From Paracoccaceae bacterium (GTDB lineage Bacteria > Pseudomonadota > Alphaproteobacteria > Rhodobacterales > Rhodobacteraceae), in contig SKMM01000297.1 of assembly GCA_007121055.1 (NCBI GenBank), forward strand, positions 1 through 7,815: a stretch of DNA of 7,815 nt. The letters run 5' to 3'. The notes below the pieces were generated by a model. It did no database searches and had not been told where the DNA came from. It saw nothing but the letters and a program-made list of their open reading frames with translations. The translations under genes and the position numbers were made by a program. Shown here piece after piece: positions 1 through 6,410 of this stretch. Numbering within the stretch: position 1 is the stretch's first letter; each line of letters begins with the position of its first letter.

Positions 1-127
1 CCTTCGGGAGCGGTTCGACCGCAGCGGTGACGCCTTTCGCCGTCTGCGGCGGGGCTCGCCCCCTCCGCCAGACATCGTCACGTCTGCCCGGCGCCGCGCG
101 CGCCGGTTCCGGAGGATGCCTGATCCC
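1..127 (+). promoter_or_regulatory. Structured 5' leader of btuB (partial)
   Basis: This non-coding stretch precedes the receptor gene and is cut by the window edge. Several short perfect hairpins can be read: GCGGT (10-14) with ACCGC (18-22); CGCCG (38-42) with CGGCG (47-51); GGGG (51-54) with CCCC (59-62); CAGAC (69-73) with GTCTG (82-86). GTGACG (27-32) can also pair with CGTCAC (76-81), which would compete with the last hairpin. BtuB genes are commonly controlled by a cobalamin riboswitch, and this could be the downstream switching part of one. The conserved B12 box and the GCCACTG element are not visible here, so riboswitch identity is inferred only from the gene. No promoter could be recognised. 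Confidence 0.35.
111..115 (+). promoter_or_regulatory. Ribosome binding site that decides the btuB start
   Basis: GGAGG lies directly against the first in-frame ATG (116), leaving no spacer, and 12 bases before the second ATG (128). A ribosome could hardly use 116 with this site. Starting at 128 also gives a cleaner signal peptide (MVRLSL followed by a hydrophobic core), so 128 is preferred. Confidence 0.55.
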
Positions 128-1978
128 ATGGTCCGACTTTCCCTCACCGCCGCCTTGCTGGGCGCCACCGCCCTCGGCGCTTTGCCGGCCGCCGCGCAGG
201 ACGGTTTCGTCCTCGACGAGATCGTCTTTTCCGCCACCCGCCTGCCCGCCCCGCGCGACAGTGTCGGCGCTTCGGTCAGCGTCGTCACCCGCGCCGAGAT
301 CGAGGCGTCGGGCGATCAGCAGCTCTCCAGCGTGCTGGCGCGCCTGCCGGGCGTGTCGGTGGACCAGCAGGGCCCCATCGGGTCGCTGACCAACCTGCGG
401 ATGCGCGGCGCCTCCACCGGCTACGTCGCGGTGTTCGTGGACGGCATCCGCGTGGACGACCCCACCGCGACCTCCGTCTCCTTCGATTTCGGCGCGCTGA
501 CCACCGCCGACATCGGCCGCATCGAGGTGCTGCGCGGCTCGCAGTCGGCGCTCTGGGGTGGCTCGGCGGTGGCCGGGGTGATCAACATCACGACCCTCGC
601 GGACGCCGAACCCGGCACCACCCAGACGGCCGCCATCGAAGGCGGCAGCTTCGGCACCTTCTCGGTCCGCTACGGTTTCACCCACCGCACCGACACCACC
701 GCGCTCGCCTTCAACCTGTCGCACCTGCGCACGGACGGCTTCTCGGCCGCCGACGAGAACGACGGCAACACCGAGGCCGACGGATTCGAGAGCACCCGCG
801 CCAGCCTCAGCCTGCGCCATGCGCTGACCGACGCGGTGACGCTGGGCCTTGCGGGCTTTGTCCAGCGCAGCCGGGCGGAGTACGACGGCTTTCCGCCGCC
901 CGACTTCGTGCTGGCCGATCAGGACAATGTCCAGCGTCGACGCGAGGCGGGCGCGCGCGTCTTCGCCGAGTTCGCGCTCGGCGAGAGCACCCAGGAAATC
1001 GGGCTTTCGGCCTACCGGATCCGGCGCGAGAACATCGACGACAATCCCCGCACCTCGCGCGGTCAGCGGCTGCGGCTCGACTGGCTCGGCTCCACCCCGC
1101 TGGGCCCCGACGTCACCCTCGTCTACGGCGCCGACAGCCAGCGGGAGACCGGCCGCTATCCCAACCTGCCCGAGGGCCGCGCGAGCATGACCGTGACCGG
1201 CGCCTTCCTGCAGGGCCTCTGGGGCCCGCGCGAAGATCTGGACGTCGCGGTCGTGGGCCGGGTCGACCGCAACTCCGATTTCGGCAGCTTCACCACCGGG
1301 CGCGCCTCCGTCGCCTATCGCCCGGCGCTTGGCCTGACCCTGCGCGGCGCTGTGGCCCGCGGCTTCCGCGCCCCCTCGATCGACGAGCGCTTTGGCGATT
1401 ACGGGTTTTTCGTCGGCAACCCGGATCTGACGCCCGAACGCAGCACCAGCGCCGAGCTGGGGATGGATTACGACTTCTCCGGCGGGGCGCGGGTCTCGGC
1501 CACGATCTTCCGCCTCGACATCTCCAACCTGATCGTCTCCACCCCCGCCTTCGACAGTCTGGAAAATGTCGCCGGCACCTCGCGGCGCGAGGGGGTGGAA
1601 CTGGAGGCCCGCGTGCCGCTGGGCGACCGCATCACCCTGGCGGGCAACTACACCTACACCGACGCCCGCACCCAGACCGGTGCCCGCATCGGCCGCATCC
1701 CGCGCCATGACGTCGCCCTGACGCTGGAGAGCGCAATCACCGACCGGCTGCGCAACACCACCACCCTGCGCGCGCTGGCGGACCGGCCCGACGATGGCTT
1801 CCCGGCCCGGGGGATGCCGTCCTTTGCGGTGCTGAACACCGCCTTTGCCTGGGGCCTGACAGACCAGGTCGACCTGACCTTGCGCATCGACAACATCCTC
1901 AACCGCCAGTACCAGCAGGTGGCTGGCTACGGCACGTCTGACAGGGCCTTCTATGTCGGTCTGGCGAGCCGTTTCTGA
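128..1978 (+). CDS. btuB: TonB-dependent vitamin B12 receptor, BtuB-like
   Basis: Outer-membrane receptor, probably importing cobalamin or another corrinoid with energy from TonB. From ATG 128 it has 616 residues, close to E. coli BtuB. Residues 1-23 form a signal peptide ending in AAA before QDG. A TonB-box-like segment, DEIVFSATR, lies at 30-38. A plug domain follows to about residue 156, ending in RIEVLRG and GVINI motifs. The rest is a beta barrel with a C-terminal Phe, as usual for barrel insertion. The acidic stretch around 203-220 (DGF...DENDG...DGF) and the following TDA...GFV segment resemble the calcium-binding loop region of BtuB, and the end (NILNRQY...GYGTSDR) also matches BtuB style. 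This favours corrinoid over siderophore or heme as substrate. The adjacent BtuF-, BtuC- and BtuD-like genes agree. An alternative start is ATG 116. Confidence 0.88.
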   Translation: MVRLSLTAALLGATALGALPAAAQDGFVLDEIVFSATRLPAPRDSVGASVSVVTRAEIEASGDQQLSSVLARLPGVSVDQQGPIGSLTNLRMRGASTGYVAVFVDGIRVDDPTATSVSFDFGALTTADIGRIEVLRGSQSALWGGSAVAGVINITTLADAEPGTTQTAAIEGGSFGTFSVRYGFTHRTDTTALAFNLSHLRTDGFSAADENDGNTEADGFESTRASLSLRHALTDAVTLGLAGFVQRSRAEYDGFPPPDFVLADQDNVQRRREAGARVFAEFALGESTQEIGLSAYRIRRENIDDNPRTSRGQRLRLDWLGSTPLGPDVTLVYGADSQRETGRYPNLPEGRASMTVTGAFLQGLWGPREDLDVAVVGRVDRNSDFGSFTTGRASVAYRPALGLTLRGAVARGFRAPSIDERFGDYGFFVGNPDLTPERSTSAELGMDYDFSGGARVSATIFRLDISNLIVSTPAFDSLENVAGTSRREGVELEARVPLGDRITLAGNYTYTDARTQTGARIGRIPRHDVALTLESAITDRLRNTTTLRALADRPDDGFPARGMPSFAVLNTAFAWGLTDQVDLTLRIDNILNRQYQQVAGYGTSDRAFYVGLASRF

Positions 1979-2792
1979 GGTCGTGTCCGCGCTGCCGTTG
2001 GCCCTGGCCGTGGCCGGGGCTGCGGCGGCCGACCCGCCGCAGCGGGTGGTGTCGATCAACCTGTGCACCGACCAGCTGGCGATGCTGCTGGCCGCCGACG
2101 GGCAGCTTCTGTCGGTCTCGCGTCTGGCGCGCGATCCGCGCTCCTCGGCGATGGCCGAGGCGGCCGCCGCTTGGCCGGTGAATTCGGGCCGCGCCGAGGA
2201 GGTCTATCTCCAGGCGCCCGACCTCGTGCTGGCGGGGAGCTTCACCACCCCCGCGACCGTGGAGATGCTGCGTCGCCTCGGCATTGGCGTGGAGCTGTTC
2301 CCGCCCGCACATTCGCTCACGGATGTGGGTGCGCAGCTGCGCCGGATGGGCGCCGTGCTGGGCCGTCCGGCCGAGGGCGACGCGATGGCTGCGCGGTTCG
2401 AAGCCGCCTTGCAGGCGCTGACGGTGGAAGGTGCCGAGGCCCGCGCCGCGCTCTTCCAGGCCAATGGCTGGAGTGCCGGTCGCCACAGCCTGCCGGGCGA
2501 GGTGCTGGCCGCCGCCGGCTTCGCTAATGTCGCGGCCGAGCTGGGAATGGACACGGGCGGCTTCCTGCCGCTCGAGGCGCTGGTGATGGCCGCCCCCGAT
2601 CTGATTGTGAGCGGACAGCCCTGGCCGGGCGCCTCGCGTGCCGAGGAGATGACAGGCCACCCCGCCCTGGTCGCCACAGCGTCCTCGGGCGTGGCCCTGA
2701 CCGACCGTGACTGGGTCTGCGGACTGCCCCATGTCCTCAACGCCGTGGAGGCCATGCTGGACGCGCGGCACCGTCTGGAGGGCGCGCAATGA
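1953..2792 (+). CDS. btuF: Exported BtuF-like periplasmic binding protein
   Basis: Probable periplasmic corrinoid-binding protein of the helical-backbone (TroA/BtuF, COG0614) class, passing substrate to the BtuC-like permease. It has 279 residues. The N-terminus has a basic residue (R5), a hydrophobic core and an AAAA segment near 23-26, consistent with signal peptidase I cleavage before DPPQ. No lipobox is seen. RVVSINLCTDQL at 31-42 is the typical first strand of this group. Later come a PDLVLAG segment, GWSAGRHSLPGE, and a second PDLIVSG segment, marking the two lobes. The gene starts inside the end of btuB, overlapping 26 bases, with AGGG at 1943-1946 as a likely ribosome site. GTG 1983 is an alternative start but lies only two bases from GAGG. 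The substrate is inferred from context; a siderophore or heme binder is possible. Confidence 0.78.
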   Translation: MSVWRAVSEVVSALPLALAVAGAAAADPPQRVVSINLCTDQLAMLLAADGQLLSVSRLARDPRSSAMAEAAAAWPVNSGRAEEVYLQAPDLVLAGSFTTPATVEMLRRLGIGVELFPPAHSLTDVGAQLRRMGAVLGRPAEGDAMAARFEAALQALTVEGAEARAALFQANGWSAGRHSLPGEVLAAAGFANVAAELGMDTGGFLPLEALVMAAPDLIVSGQPWPGASRAEEMTGHPALVATASSGVALTDRDWVCGLPHVLNAVEAMLDARHRLEGAQ

Positions 2793-2878
2793 GCGCCATC
2801 CACTCCCCGCAGGTCCCCGGCCGCCGTGGTCCCGCCAGCATGGTCCGTGAGCCCCTGCATGTCCCGTGCCCTGTCCCG

Positions 2879-2913
2879 CACCGGCCCCGGCGGATCGGCA
2901 ACCGGGGGCCGTG
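2879..2913. repeat. Long inverted repeat in the btuF-btuC gap
   Basis: CACCGGCCCCGG (2879-2890) pairs with CCGGGGGCCGTG (2902-2913) around an 11-base loop. This gives 11 base pairs if C2882 and G2904 are bulged. The base after the stem is not a T-run (TTCCCTCCCC), so a simple intrinsic terminator is unlikely. It could be an RNA hairpin on either strand. Confidence 0.6.
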
Positions 2914-2920
2914 TTCCCTC

Positions 2921-2939
2921 CCCATGGGGCCTGTCAGGC
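2921..2939. repeat. Two abutting short palindromes
   Basis: CCCCATGGGG (2921-2930) is a perfect palindrome. GCCTGTCAGGC (2929-2939) is a perfect 5-bp inverted repeat around a single T. They share two bases and lie just after the larger inverted repeat, so the block 2879-2939 is almost entirely self-complementary. They could be protein-binding sites or RNA hairpins. Confidence 0.5.
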
Positions 2940-3007
2940 ACCCCGCCACCCAACCCGTGATCCGACCCACGCACCAACCCGGCGCCCGCCGTTCCGTTGG
3001 GGCTATT

Positions 3008-3026
3008 GCCCGGCGACCGGCCGGGC
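3008..3026. repeat. GC-rich hairpin upstream of the permease gene
   Basis: GCCCGGC (3008-3014) pairs perfectly with GCCGGGC (3020-3026) around a 5-base loop, GACCG. It lies about 90 bases before the btuC start and is not followed by a T-run. It may stabilise the 5' end of a processed or separately initiated permease transcript. Confidence 0.5.
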
Positions 3027-3114
3027 AGGCCCAGGCCCATCGCCTTCGGACAGGCCGACGCAGACCTCCGCACCCTCCGGCACGGCGGTCGCGCTGGCCC
3101 GAGGATCGGTTGCC

Positions 3115-4110
3115 ATGACCCGCGCGCTCCTGCCCGGGCTGGCGATGCTGGTGGTTGGGCTGATGCTGGCCTCGCTGCTGATCGGCCCGGCGCAGGTGGG
3201 CGCGCGCGCGAGCCTTGCCGCGCTGGCGATGGGCGACCGCGGCCCGCTCAGCCTGGTGATGCGCGAAATCCGGCTGCCGCGGGCGGTGCTGGGGGCCCTG
3301 GTGGGCGCGGCGCTGGGGCTGTCGGGGGCGGCGATGCAGGGGTACCTGCGCAACCCGCTGGCAGAGCCGGGGCTGATCGGCGTCTCTGGCTCGGCCGCGC
3401 TGGGGGCGGTGATCGCGCTGCAGACGGGCCTGGCCGCGAGCTATGCGCTGGCGCTGCCGGGCATGGCGCTGCTGGGCGCAGTGGGGGCGGTGAGCCTTCT
3501 GCTGCTGCTGGCGGGTCCCCGGGGGGCGTCGCTGACGCTGATCCTTGCCGGCATCGCGGTCTCGGCGCTGGCGGGTGCTGCGACGGCGCTGGTCCTGAAC
3601 CTCTCGCCCAACCCCTTCGCCGCAGCCGAGATCGTGTTCTGGACCATGGGCTCGCTCGCCGACCGGTCCTGGAGCCATGTGGCGCTGTCAGCCCCCTTCA
3701 TTGCGTTGGGCGGAGCCCTGCTGCTGACGCTGGGCCGCGGCCTCGACGCCCTGACGCTGGGCGAGGACGGGGCCGAGGCGCTGGGCGTGGGCCTGATGCG
3801 GCTGCGGCTGGCGCTGGTCGCAGGGGTGGCCGCGGCGGTCGGGGCGGCGACGGCGGTGGCGGGTGCCATCGGGTTCGTGGGCCTCGTGGTGCCGCACATC
3901 CTGCGCCCGCTGGTGGGGGCGCGGCCGTCGCGGCTGTTGCCGGCCTCGGCGCTGGGCGGGGCGGCGCTGGTGCTGGCCGCCGACATCGCGGTGCGGCTGG
4001 TGCTGCCCGAGCGGGACCTGAAGCTGGGCGTGGTTATGGCGCTCATCGGCGCGCCCTTGTTCCTGCACCTGATCTGGCGCACCCGGCGCGAGCTGGAGGG
4101 GCTGCGATGA
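3115..4110 (+). CDS. btuC: BtuC/FecCD-family ABC permease
   Basis: Inner-membrane permease subunit, probably working as a dimer to move corrinoid from the binding protein into the cytoplasm. From ATG 3115 it has 331 residues, near E. coli BtuC (326). The sequence is almost wholly hydrophobic with about ten membrane segments. The REIRLPR...GAALGLSGAAMQG...NPLAEPG segment at about 43-84 is the hallmark of the FecCD family. The later segments TLGEDGAEALGV and GAIGFVGLVVPHILR match the family's coupling-helix and C-terminal regions. I chose ATG 3115 because GAGGA at 3101-3105 is nine bases upstream and the mature N-terminus fits the family; an upstream in-frame ATG (2866) would add a Pro-rich tail unlike any permease. 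The stop overlaps btuD by four bases. The family also serves siderophores and heme, so the substrate rests on context. Confidence 0.88.
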   Translation: MTRALLPGLAMLVVGLMLASLLIGPAQVGARASLAALAMGDRGPLSLVMREIRLPRAVLGALVGAALGLSGAAMQGYLRNPLAEPGLIGVSGSAALGAVIALQTGLAASYALALPGMALLGAVGAVSLLLLLAGPRGASLTLILAGIAVSALAGAATALVLNLSPNPFAAAEIVFWTMGSLADRSWSHVALSAPFIALGGALLLTLGRGLDALTLGEDGAEALGVGLMRLRLALVAGVAAAVGAATAVAGAIGFVGLVVPHILRPLVGARPSRLLPASALGGAALVLAADIAVRLVLPERDLKLGVVMALIGAPLFLHLIWRTRRELEGLR

Positions 4111-4856
4111 GTCTGCTGACCCTCGATCACCTCACCGTGCGCCGCGGGCCTTGCCCGGTGGTGGACGATGTCACGCTCAGTGTCGCGCAGGGCGACTGCG
4201 TGGGCCTGATCGGCCCCAACGGTGCGGGCAAGACGACGCTCCTGCGCGCGGCCCTCGGCCTCGAACGGTTCACCGGCCACTCCTCGCTCGCGGCCCTGTC
4301 GGCGGCGGCGCGGGCACGGGCGGCAAGCTTCCTGCCGCAGGCGCGCCAGATCGCTTGGCCGGTGGATGTGGAAACGCTGGTGGGGCTGGGCCGCCTGCCG
4401 CATGCCGGAGCGCGCCCCGGGCCCGCTGATGCCGCGGCGGTGGACGCCGCGCTCGCGCGCATGGGGCTGGAGGGCTTCCGCCACCGCATCGCCACCCGGC
4501 TGTCGGGCGGCGAGCAGGCCCGGGTCCTGATCGCGCGCGCTTTGGCGCAGGAAACGTCGCTTCTGCTGGCCGACGAACCCATCGCGGGGCTCGATCCCGC
4601 GCACCAGTTGGCCTCCATGCAGGTGTTTGCTGGGCTGGCGGCCGAGGGGCGCGGGGTGGTGGTGGCGCTGCACGACCTCGGCCTTGCCGCGCGGTTCTGC
4701 ACGCGGCTGGTGCTTATGCACATGGGCCGGGTCGTGGCCGACGGCCCGCCGGCCGCGGTGCTGAGCCCCGAGAACCTGGCCGCGGTGTTCCGCATCCGCG
4801 CCTGGCACGCCGACGGCCCGGCGGGCCCGGTGCTGCAGCCGCTGGAGGTCCTGTGA
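4107..4856 (+). CDS. btuD: BtuD-like ABC transporter ATPase
   Basis: Cytoplasmic ATPase that drives the BtuC-like permease; 249 residues, the same size as E. coli BtuD. All ABC motifs are intact: Walker A GPNGAGKTT at 36-44, Q-loop Gln78 in FLPQ, signature LSGGEQ at 132-137, Walker B LLLADE at 152-157, D-loop Asp163 in AGLD, and switch His189 in ALHD. The helical domain between the Q-loop and signature is short and Ala-rich. The start overlaps the btuC stop as ATGA, with GGAGGGG (4095-4101) five bases before it, so permease and ATPase are probably made at coupled rates. It belongs to the FepC/BtuD (COG1120) subgroup, and the neighbours point to corrinoid rather than iron chelates. Confidence 0.9.
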   Translation: MSLLTLDHLTVRRGPCPVVDDVTLSVAQGDCVGLIGPNGAGKTTLLRAALGLERFTGHSSLAALSAAARARAASFLPQARQIAWPVDVETLVGLGRLPHAGARPGPADAAAVDAALARMGLEGFRHRIATRLSGGEQARVLIARALAQETSLLLADEPIAGLDPAHQLASMQVFAGLAAEGRGVVVALHDLGLAARFCTRLVLMHMGRVVADGPPAAVLSPENLAAVFRIRAWHADGPAGPVLQPLEVL

Positions 4857-5659
4857 TGCGTCGTTTCCCGCCAGAACGGATCGTCTGCCTGACCGAAGAG
4901 ACGGTCGAGACCCTTTACCTCCTGGGCGAGGAGGCGCGGATCGTGGGCGTGACGGGCTATGCAGTGCGCCCCGCGCGGGTGCGGCGGGAAAAACCGCGGG
5001 TGGGGGCCTTCACCTCGGCCGATCTGGACAAGATCCTGGGGCTGGAGCCTGATCTGGTGTTCACGTTCTCGGACCTGCAGGCCGAGATCGCTGCGGGACT
5101 GATCCGGGCAGGCGTCGCGGTGCATGCCTTCAACCAGCGCGATGTGGCGGGGATCCTGGCGATGATCCGCACCCTGGGCGCGCTGGTGGGCGCCGCCGAC
5201 CGGGCCGAGGCGCTGGCCGCGGGCTATGAGGCGCGCCTGGCCGAGGTCGCCGCCGCCGCCCCGGCCACCCGGCCGACGGTCTGGTTCGAGGAATGGGACG
5301 AGCCCCTGATCTCCGGCATCGGCTGGGTGTCCGAACTGGTCGACATCGCCGGCGGGCGCGATGCCTTCGCCCATCTCGCCTGCGAAAAATCCGCCCGCGA
5401 CCGGATCGTGCCGCCCGAGGCCGTGGCGGCGGCCGCGCCGGAGGTCATCCTCGCCTCCTGGTGTGGCAAGAAGGTCCGGCCCGAACGGATCGCAACGCGG
5501 CCGGGCTGGGGGAATGTGCCGGCGGTCCGGTCGGGGCGCATCCACGAGATCAAGTCTCCGTTGATCCTGCAGCCGGGCCCGGCGGCGCTGACCTGCGGGC
5601 TTGACGCGATCCGGGCGGCGCTGGCAGGGGGGCGGTCCATGATCGGAGCCAGACGATGA
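4856..5659 (+). CDS. Second BtuF-like binding protein, no signal peptide
   Basis: A protein of the same helical-backbone binding-protein superfamily (COG0614) as the product at 1953-2792, 267 residues. The N-terminus, MRRFPPERIVCLTEE, goes straight into the first strand with no hydrophobic segment and no lipobox, so classical export is not predicted. Two-lobe features are visible: ERIVCLTEE at the start, GLEPDLVFTFSDLQ, then TVWFEEWDEPLISGIGW and PEVILASWCGKK in the second lobe. Similar proteins are often annotated as cobalamin-binding. The start at ATG 4856 shares its A with the btuD stop (TGATG) and has GGAGG (4844-4848) seven bases upstream. GTG 4853 is possible but too close. It might bind corrinoid in the cytoplasm after import, or be exported in an unrecognised way. 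The fold is confident; the role is open. Confidence 0.75.
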   Translation: MRRFPPERIVCLTEETVETLYLLGEEARIVGVTGYAVRPARVRREKPRVGAFTSADLDKILGLEPDLVFTFSDLQAEIAAGLIRAGVAVHAFNQRDVAGILAMIRTLGALVGAADRAEALAAGYEARLAEVAAAAPATRPTVWFEEWDEPLISGIGWVSELVDIAGGRDAFAHLACEKSARDRIVPPEAVAAAAPEVILASWCGKKVRPERIATRPGWGNVPAVRSGRIHEIKSPLILQPGPAALTCGLDAIRAALAGGRSMIGARR

Positions 5660-6288
5660 CGGCGGGCGTGCAGGATCTGGTGGTGGCGCTGGACCGCGGC
5701 GGCGTGGTGCTGTGGGTCATCGCGGGCCTGTCGGTGGTGACGCTCGCACTTATCCTGTGGAAACTGTGGCGGCTGGCACTGTCGGGCGCCTGGGTACGAC
5801 GGCGGGTCGAGGCGGCGCTGTCCGCCTGGGGCGCAGGCGATGGCGGGAAGGCACAGGGGCTCCTCGGGGGCGACCTGCGCTCGCGCCTGGCGGGGGCGGC
5901 CATGGGCGCGCGGGCAGGCCTGCCCGAGGGGGCGGCACGGGAGGAGACGCTGCGCGTGGCCCGCGCGCTTCTGGGCGATGCGCGGACGGGGCTGCGGGCG
6001 CTGGAACTGATCGCCACCATCGCGCCACTGCTGGGGCTTCTGGGCACGGTTCTGGGCATGATCGCGGCCTTCCAGGCGCTTCAGACGGCGGGCGCGCAGG
6101 CCGACCCCGCGCTGCTTGCGGGGGGGATCTGGGAGGCGCTGCTGACCACCGCGGCGGGCATGGGGGTGGCGATCCCGGCCGGCGTGGCGGTGGTGTGGTT
6201 CGAGAGCGTGGCGGACCGGCTGCAGGACGACCTCGAGGACATCGCCACCCGCGTCTTCGTCCACGGCCCGGCGGGAGTGGCGCCATGA
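5656..6288 (+). CDS. exbB: ExbB/TolQ/MotA-family proton channel subunit
   Basis: Inner-membrane subunit of the ExbB-ExbD motor that uses the proton gradient to energise TonB. It has 210 residues. Three membrane segments fit at about 16-38, 116-140 and 158-183, with a cytoplasmic domain between the first two. The core motif LIATIAPLLGLLGTVLGM at 118-135 and ALLTTAAGMGVAIPAG at 161-176 are typical. Thr131 (LLGTV) and Thr165 (LLTTA) correspond to the pore threonines Thr148 and Thr181 of E. coli ExbB. The start overlaps the preceding stop as ATGA, with GGAG at 5645-5648. TolQ is less likely because the gene sits in a receptor-transporter cluster and no tolA, tolB or pal follows inside the window. 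Confidence 0.88.
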   Translation: MTAGVQDLVVALDRGGVVLWVIAGLSVVTLALILWKLWRLALSGAWVRRRVEAALSAWGAGDGGKAQGLLGGDLRSRLAGAAMGARAGLPEGAAREETLRVARALLGDARTGLRALELIATIAPLLGLLGTVLGMIAAFQALQTAGAQADPALLAGGIWEALLTTAAGMGVAIPAGVAVVWFESVADRLQDDLEDIATRVFVHGPAGVAP

Positions 6289-6410
6289 GGACCGCGTTGC
6301 GCAGCCGGGCCGGAGGAGCCGCCTCGGGGGGCATTGAGCCCCCGCTCGGCGGCGGCCGCCCGTCGGCGGCCCGGCGCGGCGACCGGCAGCCTGGGGAGAT
6401 GCAAGGATGA
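6285..6410 (+). CDS. Possible 41-residue small ORF between exbB and exbD
   Basis: This ORF starts at an ATGA overlap with the exbB stop and ends at an ATGA overlap with the next exbD start. It has a well-placed ribosome site, GGGAG at 6273-6277, seven bases before its ATG. The product is a basic, Gly/Arg/Pro-rich peptide (MRTALRSRAGG...RRGDRQPGEMQG) with no membrane segment and no family I recognise. Its third codon positions are about 85% GC (35 of 41), but its second positions are also high at 76%, which is unlike a normal protein and weakens the case. It may instead be a spacer carrying an RNA hairpin, with translation through it mainly serving to couple exbB and exbD. I rate a functional peptide as uncertain. 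Confidence 0.3.
   Translation: MRTALRSRAGGAASGGIEPPLGGGRPSAARRGDRQPGEMQG
6318..6353 (+). repeat. Strong hairpin between exbB and exbD-1
   Basis: GGGGGC (6327-6332) pairs perfectly with GCCCCC (6338-6343) around loop ATTGA. The stem is extended by GCCGCC (6318-6323) pairing with GGCGGC (6348-6353) across a small internal loop. A palindrome, GGCGGCCGCC (6351-6360), follows. There is no T-run, so it is not a standard terminator. It may slow transcription, protect mRNA ends or adjust the exbB to exbD ratio. Confidence 0.55.

Larger units (their letters stand above)
2793..3114 (+). other. 322-base structured intergenic region
   Basis: This is the only sizeable gap in the cluster. It is C-rich on the + strand (in 2821-3110 I count 128 C and 91 G), whereas the genes after it are G-rich. 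Open frames across it give Pro/Arg-rich, low-complexity translations with no recognisable domain, so I treat it as non-coding. It holds several strong inverted repeats, listed separately. No T-run follows any of them, so a classical intrinsic terminator is not supported. The end supplies GAGGA (3101-3105), a good ribosome site for the permease gene. The region could hold a second promoter, a structured RNA leader for the permease block, or an RNA processing site. On the opposite strand it shows a partial cobalamin-riboswitch resemblance, described under findings. Confidence 0.6.

Noticed and set aside
1..115. Complete cobalamin riboswitch in the btuB leader
   Set aside because: I looked for the B12 box, GCCACTG and GGGAA elements and did not find them on the + strand in the visible part.
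27..389. Open frame overlapping the btuB start in another frame
   Set aside because: Its Ser/Arg/Pro-rich translation is a shadow of btuB, which has a signal peptide and clear plug motifs in its own frame.
1899..2789. Long minus-strand open frame opposite the btuF-like gene
   Set aside because: Its translation is Gln/His/Arg/Gly-rich without domains, and the + strand carries a clear binding protein. Such mirror frames are expected in high-GC DNA.
2879..2925. Intrinsic terminator after the btuF-like gene
   Set aside because: The stem is strong, but it is followed by TTCCCTCCCC rather than a T-run.
2789..3118. Open frame of 109 codons filling the btuF-btuC gap, with an ATGA overlap at its start
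   Set aside because: The overlap is tempting, but the product is Pro/Arg-rich with no recognisable fold, no membrane segment, and a composition like non-coding GC-rich DNA. It could still be revisited if relatives conserve it.
2997..4106. Upstream extension of the btuD frame across the permease gene
   Set aside because: The in-frame extension before ATG 4107 is Gly/Ala/Arg-rich nonsense in another frame of the permease. The ATPase domain starts properly at 4107 with a good ribosome site.
3441..5545. Long minus-strand open frames opposite btuC, btuD and the second binding protein
   Set aside because: They are low-complexity Arg/Pro/Ala/Ser translations lying over well-supported + strand genes with intact motifs.
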